Below are positions 23,144-34,957 of a stretch of DNA of 64,000 nt, piece by piece. The notes beneath the pieces were generated by a model. It did not search any database. It saw nothing but the letters and a program-made list of their open reading frames with translations, and was not told the origin of the DNA. Source of the stretch: Euleptes europaea (Eukaryota > Chordata > Lepidosauria > Squamata > Sphaerodactylidae); the NCBI RefSeq assembly GCF_029931775.1, contig NC_079320.1:46858021-46922020 (forward strand), written 5' to 3'. The stretch's first letter is position 1. Each line of letters opens with the position of its first letter. Position numbers and translations under genes: made by a program.

Positions 23144-23334
23144 TTAACATTCTTGTACTCTCTTCTTGCTTGGTGGTTCAATCTGATCTGAAGTAGTCCA
23201 ACTGGGAAGCTCTGGTGCTTTCAGTAGAAGAAAGACACACATCCAGCAAAAGTTGGTGAAAATATATTCAACAACCTCTATGACTGTGATCATACTGGCT
23301 CCACAAAACAATCCAAGTTGACCACCTACATCAG
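23144..23334 (-). CDS. ASIC5: ASIC5 coding exon 10 (terminal)
   Basis: Acceptor CATTGCAG. Encodes DVGGQLGLFCGASMITVIEV (pore and GAS filter), the rest of the second membrane span and a short cytosolic tail ending KKRVQEC, stop TAA at 23144-23146. Confidence 0.95.
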
Positions 23335-26300
23335 CTGCAATGAAAAAAAAAACCCAGTAATTTGGCAGTTCCTTAGTTTATGATGAAACTCCACACAAGT
23401 TCAGGTGGAAATAAGTTCAATTTCCATCAGCATGATATGACTCAAAGAAAATACCTGTAGAACTGAGATACTAGCAAGGAATCTAAAAATTGCCAGCACT
23501 GGGTGTTCTATAGGTTTCAGTATAACAGGGTTTATAAGGAAAATATATACTGGCAAGTTATTTTTCCTTGCCATTTTCATTTGTTTCTTTGTCCACATTA
23601 ACATATAATGTAATGTCTCTTTAAGCAAATTAAAATTTATTGCATCAAATTAGTAACAAGTATAGTTATATATCATGACACATAATAATTAAACTTTCTC
23701 TTAATTGGAAACAGCAAAGCTAGTGACATGCAGCAAGTAAGCATGTTTGTAAATAATACATGGTTGTTTTATTTTATACAGGTCACAGCATATGCAGAGA
23801 AATGCCCTTTAATTGGGGATCACTTACCAAGCAACTCAGATACGCTCAATGCCTTCTGCTGTTGTGTCATTTTGTAATTCAGATCATGATATTTAATGTC
23901 AATATAGACAAGATTATGCCTAGGAATAATATATTATGATTAATACTGCCATTATCATTATTTCAATATTTATATTAGATACTGATGCCACTTTCACTAT
24001 TGCCATACGTTACGGTCTCACATTACATTTTGATCCAAGGACCTCAGAGTAGTTTACCTGCTTTGACTCTCCCCATTTTATCCTCATGACCGGGTTTGGT
24101 TCAAGGTACTGACTATCATATACAAAGCCCTGAATGGCCTTGGACCCTCATAGATGCAAGACCACTTCTCCTGCTATACTCCACCATTACAACCTCACTC
24201 TTCTGTTCAGGGCTTTCTGTAGGTGTTACACTGCAAGCGGGTTGGACCAACAACTGCCGTACATATGCTTTCTCTGTTGTGGCCCCCTCCTTGTGGAATG
24301 GCCTGCTCCTGTCATTCCATTGCACACCCGGAGTCCAATGGATGAGCCTCAACCGGGAAAACGTTTGTGTTTCCCCTGCCAGGTAAGTTGTTTAAGAGAG
24401 TTTTTCTATAAAGGTAATACAAGAACAGAACAATTCAGGAAGGTGCTTTATAAAGGGAAAGGGTCTGTGTATTATGCCACTGCATATAGCGGGTAATCAG
24501 GTTGCTGCACATATTATCCTGTTGCCATTTCATTGTTTTCTACTGATGCAGTGCAATTTTTTTTCATTATATGCACACTCTGTATCATGCCTAATGTGCT
24601 GTTCTCATTCATATTTTGGTAATCATACTCCTATTGAATTGAATTATTTATTGCAGTCAAAGACCAGCACAAAAATCCATACTGTGCTAGAAATGTTTAT
24701 ATAAAAACTGTTACATAGATTATATTAAATAGTAAATATAATTCATTAAATACAGAACTATGATAGAATCTAGTAGTTGCACAAAATCTGGCAATTCTAT
24801 CTATAATCTAAGGCTCATGGTCTGAGAAAAGAAGAGAAATTCTTCTGATCTACCAGGGTTTTGTGGGCGGGGGGAGGCAGGAGTAATGAAAACATATCTA
24901 AGAGGGCTGTAAATAGGGTAATGGGGTAAAACATGCCCAGCAGTTTCAATTTCCCCACATGCACAAGGACATAAGAACATAGGAAGGAACATATATGTTC
25001 CTAGTACAGTACACCACAATATCTTCCTTTCAAAAGTGCAGAGGGAAGACCATTAAATCAGGCCAAGGAAAAAGCTTTCTTATGTTTGGGAATTAGTAAA
25101 CTAGGCAGATAGCTGTGTGTGTGTTAAGTGCCGTCAAGTCGCTTCCGACTCATAGCGAATCAATGTCCTTCAAAATGTCCTAGCGAGGTGGGCCAAATTT
25201 CTTGTTCCTGAAGAAATGATTCTTTATGGCAAGACATAAATGGCTCCAATGCCAATTTATACATATATTTTTTAATCCATACGTCTAACAATCAGTGTAT
25301 GGGAATGCAATAACCAGGTGCTTGTAAAATTGTAGATTATAAACGTACATACCGATAAAAGAACATTGGTGACTGATAGGCCATACTTATGGTCCCAGAT
25401 GTTCTTAATCAAAAATCAACTGAGCAATCACAGAATTTTATGTTCTAAGCCAATGTCTAAACTTTTCCCTGAGTCTTAAATCCAGAGGTATTAAGTATTC
25501 AAAATAAAAAAAATAGGGTATATAAGTATTGTCGAAGGCTTTCACGGTCAGAGTTCATTGGTTCTTGTAGGTTATCCGGGCTGTGTAACCGTGGTCTTGG
25601 TATTTTCTTTCCTGACGTTTCGCCCGCAGCTGTGGCAGGCATCTTCAGGGGAGTAACACTGAAGGACAGTGTCTCTCAAACCCAACCCCCTTCTGACTAT
25701 ATATTACTCTTACTACACACTTGACACTGAGAGACACTGTCCTTCAGTGTTACTCCTCTGAAGATGCCTGCCACAGCTGCGGGCAAAACGTCATGAAAGA
25801 AAAGACCAAGACCACAGTTACACAGCCCGGATAACCTACAAGAACCAGGGTATATAAGGTTGCTCAAGTTTTAGATTATTTAATAAATGAAGTATTAATT
25901 GACTCGGCCATGCCCTTCTTTAACGATATTCTTCTGTAACTCTAATCAGAATACTTTACATTATAATAATCATAAAAACCCTGCTAATGGACCCCATTGT
26001 TTAAGCTTCCTGACATAAATGAGAAACTACTGGTCACCATTTTTGGCATACAGTTGTAAATAGCTGGGTTTCTAATTTTATATTTTTGAAAAATCAATTG
26101 ATGATGCTATTAGAGAATTTATGACATATGCTCATTAATATGTTTGCTTGATTCTTGTAGCTTAAACACTTGGGAACAGAAACAGTTCCTAGTAATTTGC
26201 CATGCCTCAATGAGTAATTGCTAGATAGTGCACTGTTTGTGAACAATAAAACAGTTGTCAAACGGAGCTAAATAAAAAGGATGCCATGAAATTCTCATAA

Positions 26301-29300
26301 AGCTCAGCAGACCATTATCATTGTTTAATCTACACTACTATTTTTGCATGCATGTAATAAAATCAAACGTAAAAGTATTTTTTTGTTTTTTTTTTGCAGG
26401 GACAACTACAGCCATGATAACTAAATAGGCATCAAATTGCAAAAAAGGACCATGAAGCTCAAAGGATCATAGTCTGAAGTCTGTTAACATCAAATTGGAG
26501 ATATTTCTTCAGATTGCTGAGTGGTGTGCCACAGCAGCTGGGGCTCAAAGCAGAATGCTTGTTTTGACTGAAGATGGTCCCAAGTTTAATCCCCTGCTCA
26601 GCTGGAAGGATCTCAGGTGAAGAGCCTGCCAAATACACTGTAGGGCCGCTGCCCATCGATATTCAGACAATGCCAAGCTAGATGCACTGATGGCATAAGT
26701 CAATATAAAGTAGCTTTATATCTTCATGTAAGTATGAAACAAGAATGAAGGCCCTTGCAATGTTTAGACTGGGGGATAAAACGAAAATAAACCACTCAGA
26801 CATTTATTTTGCATCTTCTTTTTGGTTTTACATTCGTAGTGATTCATGAAATAGACTGTGTCCACACATAGAGTTTTCCGTGTATTCTTACATGTTTGTC
26901 TTCATAATCAATTTCCTGCTGGATAAATTTTTACATATTGGCTAGTAAACGGATTATAAAAGTAGTGATTTAAATAAAACTAAAATTCTTAACTCATTTA
27001 TATATTACTTAAAAAGAATGACTGATTGGATCACTGGCTTCAGCTGCTCATAACTCAGATCCATGAGTGCACTTTCCAAGCATTTTAAAGAGAAAATTGT
27101 AGCCATGCAGGGTCTGATTTGGATCCAGGCAGGGATTTATCGGGTTGCCAGGTCCCTCTTTGCCACCGGTGGGAGGATTTTGGGGCGGAGCCTTAGGAGG
27201 GTGGGGTTTGGGGAGGGGAGGGACTTCAATGGCATAGAGTCCAATTGCCAAAGCAGCCATTTTCTCCAGGTGAACTGATCTCTATCGTCTGGAGATCAGT
27301 TGTAATAGCAGGAGATCTCCAGCCACCACCTGCAAGTTGGCAACCCTAGGGATTTTAGTCTGCTTCTCTCTTATAATTTTGCTGATTGAAAACAACTGTC
27401 TTTCCAGGCTGAATGGGAAAAAAGACAAGGAGCCACACTTTCTTTGCAATTTTCCTTTCCTGGGAAACAACAGCACTCAGATGAGGGTCAGTTTTGATTG
27501 GTAAAAACATGCAAGCATGTAAGGGTGAAATAATGTTTTCTCTAGCACCGTGATCTTGATCTGAATGGAGACACACATCTTGTCTTGTTAGGACCTTAGA
27601 CTGGTGTAAGGGTGAAAGCACCAATGTAAAATAGTCCAATAAACTATAATCATCATCCCTATACTGAATCTAACATACTTTGGGACCAACAGATCAGTTA
27701 ACGTCTATGGAATGTAGGCTGTTTTAAGTAGTTTCAAGTAGTTAATGAAGGTCGTTCATGTACATATGAAAATACAGTGCTTATTCCATCATAATTAGAA
27801 ATAAAATTACCTTACGTATGCTGGGCTTTTGTTCAGTTTTGTAGAAAGGAATTTCACAACCTTTTTACTTGCCAAAGTGGAATAGGAGATAGTGACAGGG
27901 TAATCTGTTTCCTCACAAGGTACTGGGCAAGTGGAATTATGTGTTCCTACTGTGCACAGTCCCATCAGTTCTATGTTATCTAAAATAGCAAGAAGGGGAA
28001 AATCATTTTAACTTTTGTCCTCTGCAAAGAACACTAATAAAATAAACCAAAATATGATTTGGTTTATCACAATAAACAAAAGTATCAGTAGACATATCCT
28101 TTGCATAGAGTATTCCATAACTTCAGGAATCTGAGGGGAAACTATATATAAAGTATATATGAATCCTTCTTTCATAATGAAAGGGATAAAACCTGAAAAA
28201 AATTTTTACAATGGGATTTTCAGTAGAAATATGTTCCTGTCATTCACATTCTATTATTTGGACCTTTATATACTGTAATTAAACTGTGCTCTGGATGGAA
28301 AAAGGCACAACTGGAATAGGTGATTTAGAGCCTGAGCATACCATCCCATTCAGCTGTGATCACTGATAGTGTTCGGGAGAAAGCAGGGTATATGTCCCCC
28401 TGGTAAATCTGTGCAAATTACTTGAAAAGCAAGCATGTAGCTTAGTTAGCTAACCCTTGCACTACCTTCAAATTCTACATCTCTGTAGGCCCCAATGGCA
28501 CTTGCATGGTAGCTTATCACATGAGCTATCTGGTTTGCCAGTTAAAGACATTGCCACCGCTATAGGGCCATAAGGAAGTTGTGATTATATTACAGCAGCA
28601 CCAGAGAACTGGACTCCAGACTTTGGATTGGTTGTTTCTGATTTTACTCACACACTGTAGGAGAAACACACTTGTAAAATTTTTCCAGGTCACACTCTGT
28701 TCCATTTCCTTTTTGAACCGGTTCATGGAAGAGATTGGGAAAAGAGAATAAGGGAGAAAGAAGCAATAGTATCAAAACACACATTTGACATCTGCTGCTC
28801 CATTATCTAGCTACTTAATAAACAATCCTATGCAGAGTTACTCCAGTCTAAGTTCATTTAAATCAATGCATCATAATACTTTTAATTATGCTCACTCTGT
28901 ATGAAGGTGGCATGTAACACCTGCAGTGTATGTGCCAAAAACTCATCAAACTTTTTTGAATCTGTGTCTGATGGGCATATGAAATATAGAAACTGTCACT
29001 CTGCAGCAAATACCTTTATGCTCATGATGCTTGTTCTTAAGACATTGGAAACCTACATTTGAAACTAATCTATAGAATCTAGAATTAATACCGGTATGTA
29101 ATTATCATAGCCAATATATAATAATATCTAACAATCATTGTGACCTATACATTGTCATTCAATATATTTGATTTTGAGTATCATTTGTCTTTTCTCTTGC
29201 AGTACAGTCCTGAACAGAACCATACCTTTCTAAGTCCTTTGGAGTTAATGTGTTTAGGACTGCCTTGCTACTCTAGAACTGTGATTTTTTATATTCTCAT

Positions 29301-32300
29301 AGGGTTTCTTTGGAAATCACTCATAAAACAAATGTAGCCTTTATCAAGAGATACCTGGTAGCATGAATGGTAAGCATTCACATTTCTGTTGTATATGTCG
29401 TGCCTTGCATTCTTGGAGACACCCATAGGTGCTATAGCTCTTGTGGTGCTGAAGTTTGATATTTGGGTTGCACTCTCCCCAAGGGTATTCTTGAATAACT
29501 GTCTTTAAAATGAAAGAAAGACAGTAAAATGTACATGACACCCATTTCTATTGTAAAGTTTTGTTTAAACCTGCATCGGTCATAACATTTTAAAATCTAA
29601 AATAAATGCAAGTTCAAAATGAGTGTGGTCTAATTAACCTTTCAGCTCAAAATCAAACCAAAATCCAAAGTTTTCAATACACTTGCTTGATGTTCTGCAG
29701 AGCAGATCTGAAGGACAGCCCGACCAACTCTGCACTCTTCTTTCGAAAGTTGACTACAACTGTCCTGACTCAAGCTTTCTGAATATCCAGATGTGCAACT
29801 GAATGACTGAGTCCGTTGGTCTCCTTTTCTAAAATGACTGGGGAAGCCATTCTGTTTGGGACTTTGTACATACAGTCACTATCTCACACAGCTGTTTCCC
29901 CCTTGTTATTTCCTTCCTTGACATTTCCAAGCTCAGAGATTAATTTGTTTTAATCTTGTAAACTGGCTGAATCTTTTAAAATGGCCCATTAGTCATGATA
30001 GATCAATAGATACAATAAAGCTCTTACAAATGTGCTCCAGTTCCCCCTTAAGTATCTAGAAATCTATCTACTACCTCCTTTTACCACCCTTCATCAAAGG
30101 AACTTAGCCAGGATACATGGTTCTCTGTTTTCAATATTATGCTCACAACAGCCCTTTGAGTTACATTATGCTGACAGAGAAAGTGACAGGTCTAAGAGTG
30201 AGTTTTTGGGCTTAGCAGCAACTTGAATCCTGATTTCTCAGGTGCTAGTTTAACACTCTTCTTACTAGATCACGCTGGAAATAAGTTACATCTTCACAAT
30301 CTACACAAATTCGTACCTTAAACTGTTGGATTGCAGCATGAGCATGCATCCCAACTGGTGTAGATATGCCTAAACCATCAAACCGAGGAGGTTCTTGAGG
30401 TGAATGGATAGCAAAGGTTATACCGGCATCAATAAAGCCAAGAGAAGGGTCATCAGTGAACTGTTCCTAATGGACAAAGCATGCCCCATGTTGAAAAAGT
30501 TACAGCAAATACCTTCCCAATCAACGTCATTTCAAATCAATGTAATTCATGTATTCCCATGGACCTGGGAATTGCCCCAATGATAAACAACCTACAACTG
30601 CAATTACTCCTTAGAGGTGTCCCTCACAAAAAAATTTCCCCTCCAGGATGCTATAAGTTACCAGGAGTTTGAGCTGCTATTCCCCCCACCCCCACTGCTT
30701 TTCCCTTTAATCAATAATCTACCTCTGTTGACATTCTGTCCCTCCTGGTGTATAGTCAATAGTTGTCAGGCCATTTTAATAGGTTGTTTTCCTTTTAAAC
30801 ATTAATTTACAAACTCATTTTTCTGCATACTTGGGAAGTCCTCCCAACTGTGTAAAAACCCTGTCTGGCCTGCAGGTGTCCCTGTCTTAATAACTTTGAT
30901 GCTTAATGGGGGCCCAGCCACATTTTTCTTAAAATATAGTGATATTTAACTAAACAAGATGATGTTTTTAAATCTTGTTCCTTATTACATTATATGTGAA
31001 TGATAGACTCTAAGCAAGCTGACTAATTGCCTTGGGCTAAAATTACTAATGTTTGTGAAGCTGGAGGCAAAATCTATTTATTGTAAATATCTGGGCTAAA
31101 GGACCATGTTTCATTCAGGTTACCCTAAGTGTGTGCTATTAACCATCAAGATTCAGCATTGCATTTCCAGAACATTTTCAACAGATGGTTAAGTTCATAT
31201 TGGATCAACCTGTTTGATGTCAAAAAGCAAACTCAGGCCCCTTCCAGAGACGCTCACGCTTCTTCTTGTCGGAATGTTAACATGATTAAAAGTGAAGCAG
31301 TTTCCATATTCAGTGAAGACATGCTGAAAATCCTTCAACAACAAAAAAAGTGAAAACTGCGTTAGCTCTTCTATTCCTGTTAGTGTTTTCCTAGAGAATT
31401 GTAGCTATAGATTTGGATCTACTTGGGATCAGTATGGGAAAAATCAACAGCATTCCCAAGCAAGGGTCACGACTGCTCCATCTGTATCATTGTTGCAGTA
31501 TAGAGATTCTGCCAGAAAATATAGCAGCAGGTGCACTCTTAAAAGGCCAGTCCTTAACATGGAGAAAATTAAATTTGTCGTTGACTTTTCTGGTGACATC
31601 ACAAATATGTGAACCCTGGGAAAAGAAGGCTTGCCAGTAACAACTATTGTTCTGAGGGATTAGACAAATCAGTTTAATTCCAAAATGGGCATTGAGGCTA
31701 CTGATGAAAATGTAAATGAGTACCAAAAAAAAGAGGGAAGAAATCAGCAACATTCATGCAACTCAAGCTATGGTTCTATATGTTTGTTCTAATAATCAAA
31801 TTACCCTTATTTCACTATATACAGAGGATGTACAAAAGGAGCTTCCCATAACTGAGCAGGACTTGGGGAACATCCAACATAAAGAAGGTAGCATGTTTCC
31901 CATGTGAATGACTCACAGAGCAAGATTGTGATCCATCACAGGTAACCCCATTCCTACCCTCCAAATATTGTCCATTCCCTTCCCCATGTGGCATGACTAG
32001 TATATTTATTCATTACATTTTTTAATCTTTCCTAAAGCCTTCTGCATGGCAATTATCTCCTCACAACAACCCTGTGAGACAAGCTTAGTGAGGAAATAGT
32101 GACTGGCCTAGCAAACAAAATGCCTTAATGACTTTAAATTTGGATATTTCCATTCCTATTCCAACACTTGCACTCTTTGTGTTGCTCCAAAACGACCAAT
32201 CTTTTTACATGCCTTCCCTCAGCTTTATTGCAATGTCCACATTTCCTTTTATAGTATTATAAAAACATAAATATTACCTGTGGGTAACAAGGCTTCCCAA

Positions 32301-33657
32301 AAAATTCACATTCTAACAATGTGCTGCTGTTGAGATAGAAACCATTATTCCTGGTAAATTCTTTGATGCTGAAGTTTTGATTCCCCTGAAGAAAATGAGA
32401 GAGCTCCTGGCCAAACTTGTCCTCTGCATCAAAGAAATTAAGGACACCAGAAACTATACTCCACAGGAAGAAAATGATGCTCAGGTTAGCTACAGCCTGG
32501 GTTTGGTACCTGTGGGCACAAAACAAAATAATGCTTGAGACTTGGTTCTGAGGCAACTCTTCAAACTCTCTCAAACAATGGAATAAGGAAACTTGGGGAC
32601 GCTACTGGGCATACCGGCCATTTGACAACTATGCTTTAAATGACCAATGGGCATGAAGGTGTTCGGTCTTTGAGAAGCAAATAGGGCCAAGAAGAAGCAA
32701 AGGGTGACTTACCTGTTCAGGTTGCAAAACGTTACAGCAGGAAACTCAATATTTTCCACATATTGAACAACTACTGATGTTGTGGTGGGCCATCTGAAAT
32801 AGTTGGTAACACGACTGCTGATTTGCCAAGCAACAAGGACAATGGAGCACAAGACTATAAACATCCATAGCACCTTACGAGTCTTGCTGTGCGTTCGAAC
32901 AATATTGTGCACCCCATGGAATGAGGTGGAAGTTGCGAAGTCATAATCATACTTTTTCCTTTCTTCCAGGGATGGCAATTGTTTTCTGGTCAAATACAAC
33001 TTGGCTTTTCCCAACAAACCTTGACATTTGATAGAAGAAAATATTATTGACACAAAAATTTACTATAAAACCAAGTGAGAAGGATCCTTCAAGGTGCATT
33101 TGGTATCAGTTAGGATCCCATCCTTTTAACAAAGCTAGCTCTCAAAGCACTGCTGCCATTATAATATTGTTGAAAATATTTCTGTAAATGTATCTCTAAA
33201 TCATGTATGTGTCTCCAAAGAAGCACTAACTGGAAAGAAAATGTCTAGATCCATCAAATTAACAGCAACTATTCATCCAGTGTGCAAAAAAATGTGAAAA
33301 GATCATTATGGAAAATTATCTAATGACAATTCAGTATTTTGATTCTCTGTGTTAAAACAGTATCAATAAATGATAGCATTTATCAGCCGAAAGAAGTGAC
33401 ACTAATTGCAATTTATTTATCCCAGTTCTTTAAATTATAGTTCCTTATTTAAATGATATTCTTATGTCTAGCTGTAGTCTATTTATATCTATAAATATCT
33501 TGGTTTTACTAGTGTCTGCAGAAAATAACTAAAACCAAAGCCAACCTACCACCAAAACGGTACCACTCAAGACAAATTAAAAACACTTGTCATCTCAAAG
33601 GAATACTTGTTACTCACCCTCGCCATGAAATCCACTTAATTTTCTGAGCCTCTCCAT
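23144..33657 (-). CDS. ASIC5: Acid-sensing ion channel subunit family member 5 (bile-acid-sensitive channel), 10 coding exons
   Basis: A DEG/ENaC-family sodium channel of the plasma membrane; the mammalian orthologue (BASIC/INaC) is expressed in intestine and liver and gated by bile acids. Exons, in transcript order: 33657-33618, 33019-32713, 32509-32278, 31332-31210, 30466-30317, 29502-29355, 28708-28652, 27979-27811, 23919-23828, 23334-23144. All borders are GT/AG and phases agree, giving 502 codons plus stop against 505 in human. Visible landmarks: His-Gly gating motif (H48-G49), first membrane span (about 63-80), FPAVTFCN after it (106-113), cysteine-rich extracellular domain, and the GAS selectivity filter (451-453) at the start of the second span, ending VQEC. 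ATG in exon 1 aligns with the human start. It is divergent to TDO2. Introns hold LINE, SINE and hAT pieces; intron 8 is the longest. A near-identical extra copy of exons 1-4 lies at 54308-56755. Confidence 0.96.
23828..23919 (-). CDS. ASIC5: ASIC5 coding exon 9
   Basis: Acceptor TTCCTAG, donor GTAAGT. Encodes HNLVYIDIKYHDLNYKMTQQ then QKALSVSELL, the segment leading into the pore. Confidence 0.93.
24060..24330 (+). mobile_element. CR1-like LINE fragment (C-terminal part) in ASIC5 intron 8
   Basis: The plus strand can be read as 'YKALNGLGP'-type and 'ATVAPSLWNGLL'-type phrases, typical of the conserved C-terminal end of CR1 ORF2, in broken frames. Confidence 0.6.
24640..25000 (-). mobile_element. 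Non-LTR retrotransposon fragment (C-terminal CCHC-like motif)
   Basis: On the minus strand the frame contains CPCACGEIETAGHVLPHYP followed by IYSPLR, the C-x-C-x(n)-H zinc-knuckle-like end seen after the reverse transcriptase of several LINE clades (R4/Dong or L1-like). Clade is uncertain. Confidence 0.5.
25112..25190 (-). repeat. SINE tail fragment (GCCGTCAAGTCG type)
   Basis: 'AAGTGCCGTCAAGTCGCTTC' and 'CGACTCATAGCGAATCAATG' match the tail block shared with the 5S SINEs of this window; no 5S head is attached. Confidence 0.6.
25527..25846 (+). mobile_element. Fold-back copy of the hammerhead-bearing retroelement in ASIC5 intron 8
   Basis: Flanked by an exact 12-bp duplication AGGGTATATAAG (25515-25526 and 25847-25858). 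The left arm (to about 25675) is a minus-strand copy and the right arm (from about 25726) a plus-strand copy of the unit seen at 34958-35114, including the hammerhead region, separated by about 50 bp. It is an old, non-coding remnant. Confidence 0.75.
26540..26725 (+). repeat. tRNA-derived SINE, degraded
   Basis: 'GGTCCCAAGTTTAATCCCC' (B-box region) then 'CAATATAAAGTAGCTTTATA' (the family's 3' end) mark a diverged copy of the SINE seen at 33962-34146. Confidence 0.55.
27140..27348 (+). mobile_element. Short non-autonomous hAT element, GGGTTGCCA family
   Basis: Starts TCGGGTTGCCAGG and ends GTTGGCAACCCTA; flanks GGGATTTA (27132-27139) and GGGATTTT (27349-27356) match at seven of eight bases. 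Lies in ASIC5 intron 8. Confidence 0.87.
27811..27979 (-). CDS. ASIC5: ASIC5 coding exon 8
   Basis: Acceptor ATTTTAG, donor GTAATT. Residues 353-409 with LCTVGTHNSTCPVPCEE and YPVTISYSTLASKK, the end of the cysteine-rich domain. Confidence 0.94.
28652..28708 (-). CDS. ASIC5: ASIC5 coding exon 7 (57 nt)
   Basis: Small exon, acceptor CAAAAAG, donor GTGAGT. Encodes NGTECDLEKFYKCVSPTV, matching human YGIECDLQKYFSCVSPVL in length and cysteine positions. Confidence 0.88.
29355..29502 (-). CDS. ASIC5: ASIC5 coding exon 6
   Basis: Acceptor TTAAAG, donor GTATCT. Residues 285-334 with YPWGECNPNIKLQ and the cysteine ladder C-x3-C...C-x-C (GCLQECKA, KCECLPF). Confidence 0.95.
30317..30466 (-). CDS. ASIC5: ASIC5 coding exon 5
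   Basis: Acceptor CATTAG, donor GTACGA. 50 codons (235-284) including FTDDPSLGFIDAGITF, the IHSP motif and FDGLGISTPVGMHA. Confidence 0.94.
31210..31332 (-). CDS. ASIC5: ASIC5 coding exon 4
   Basis: Acceptor TTGAAG, donor GTTGAT. 41 codons (194-234): DFQHVFTEYGNCFTFNH and the SVSVSGRGLSLLF segment found in human ASIC5. Confidence 0.94.
32278..32509 (-). CDS. ASIC5: ASIC5 coding exon 3
   Basis: Acceptor CCCACAG, donor GTAATA. Residues 116-193 of the extracellular domain, including NFSIKEFTRNNGFYLNSSTL and CEFFGKPC, matching the human protein closely. Confidence 0.95.
32713..33019 (-). CDS. ASIC5: ASIC5 coding exon 2
   Basis: Acceptor ...GTCAAG, donor GTAAGT. Encodes residues 14-116: the intracellular stretch with the H48-G49 motif (SFHGVHNIV), the first membrane span and FPAVTFCNLNR. 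The open frame continues upstream without ATG, which is why the acceptor and exon 1 were sought. Confidence 0.95.
33618..33657 (-). CDS. ASIC5: ASIC5 coding exon 1
   Basis: 40 nt encoding MERLRKLSGFHGE plus the first base of Gly14, then GTGAGT donor. It aligns residue for residue in length with the human N terminus and supplies the ATG that exon 2 lacks. Confidence 0.88.
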
Positions 33658-33961
33658 TGGACACATATTATTTAACACAGGGGATGCAACTATCAAACAA
33701 TGGTATTTCACTGCAAGCAAATTGCTTATATTATGAAGGAAGGGGCGGAGATTATAATAAATACCATGTCCAAGGGCAATTTACAATCCCCTGTTGCTAC
33801 ACTCTTCTTTCTAAATAGTACCTTCGCATTAAAACAAAACAAAAACAACAGGGCCATATTAATGAGCTGAAGTGTACATAATATATTTATGCCAAATAAA
33901 GGTGTGATTTGATTTTACTGTTTGTGTACATAAAATAAGGCAGATAAAAATGGACGAGCAC
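33658..33961. other. Sequence just upstream of ASIC5 exon 1
   Basis: Would include the ASIC5 promoter and any 5' UTR. AT-rich with no clear TATA box at a fitting distance that I could single out, and no recognised repeat. Confidence 0.3.
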
Positions 33962-34146
33962 CCATGAAGCTTCCTTATTCTGAGTCAGACTACTGGTGCA
34001 TCAAGATCAGTATTGTCTACTCTGACTGGCAGCAGCTCTGTAGGGTTTTCAGTGAAGCTGTTTCACATTACCAACAACTTGATCCTTTTACTGGAGATGC
34101 CAGGGACTGAACTTGAAGCTCTACCACCGAGCCACTGCCCTGCTAT
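33962..34146 (-). repeat. tRNA-derived SINE
   Basis: Minus-strand copy: '...TCTGAGTCAGACTACTGGTG' and 'GTATTGTCTACTCTGACTGG' on the plus strand are the body, and 'GGAGATGCCAGGGACTGAAC' the reversed B-box region. The middle of the tRNA head is deleted. Copied at 57060-57244. Confidence 0.75.
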
Positions 34147-34957
34147 AAAAAGGGGGTGGAATTTAAAATTAATTAAGACATTTAAAAATTAATTGCTACA
34201 AGCAAGAACTCAAATTTAAATTTTTATTTTAGCTGTAACCTGGAAGAAACAAGTAGTAACTTTTTTCATTTCTCTGTGCTATAAGAGAAGTAGAACTTTT
34301 TGTCAAAGCTGTCACTGCCTTTGTTTATCTTCCTTTTGACATTAGCATTACAAAATTCAAATGTTCCTTTGCTATGTTGAAGGAACAAGTGTTTTGGCAA
34401 CATCTCTAGACATGAGTTTATGTGTCCAATCAAATCTGGCACCATATTTATTTAATTGAGAGCAACTGGTCCTGCAATCACTGCAAGGGTGAACTTAGCC
34501 AATCAGGAATCATGACTTGAATGTGATCAGTCACATTGCCGATGGACTGGGAAATCACGTGGGGGGAGGGGCTCCAGGAGTGATCATGAATGCTCGCATG
34601 TGCAGCCCCCCAGTGCCTGTAATAAATGGCTACAAATCATGTTCAAAGGTTCAGGGTATACAAAACAATCCTAGTTATGGATCAAGTTGATTGCAGAGTA
34701 TTGCTTTGGTTAATTCCAGAAAATTACATCACGGGGTGGTTCCAATTGAATTTGGGATCCAGTCCCATAGAGTACTTATCATACTTAAGTCCCTTATTAC
34801 AGAACAGGGAGCACAGCCATTTTGCCAGATGTGAAAAACAAAACAAAACAATGACTGTTATGTCTGCATTGGTATGATTGCTCTACTTATTACAAAGTAT
34901 GAAAAAATCTAAGGCTCAGTCTTACTCAAGTTAGCACATAGGAAGCATATGAAATAA
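34147..34957. other. Intergenic sequence between ASIC5 and TDO2
   Basis: Appears unique; no gene or named repeat recognised. Ends at the target duplication of the next element. Confidence 0.3.

Noticed and set aside
32713-33053. ASIC5 translation starting at 33053 in exon 2
   Set aside because: The codon there is GTG. A splice acceptor at 33020 and a separate 40-nt exon with ATG at 33657 give the expected N terminus.
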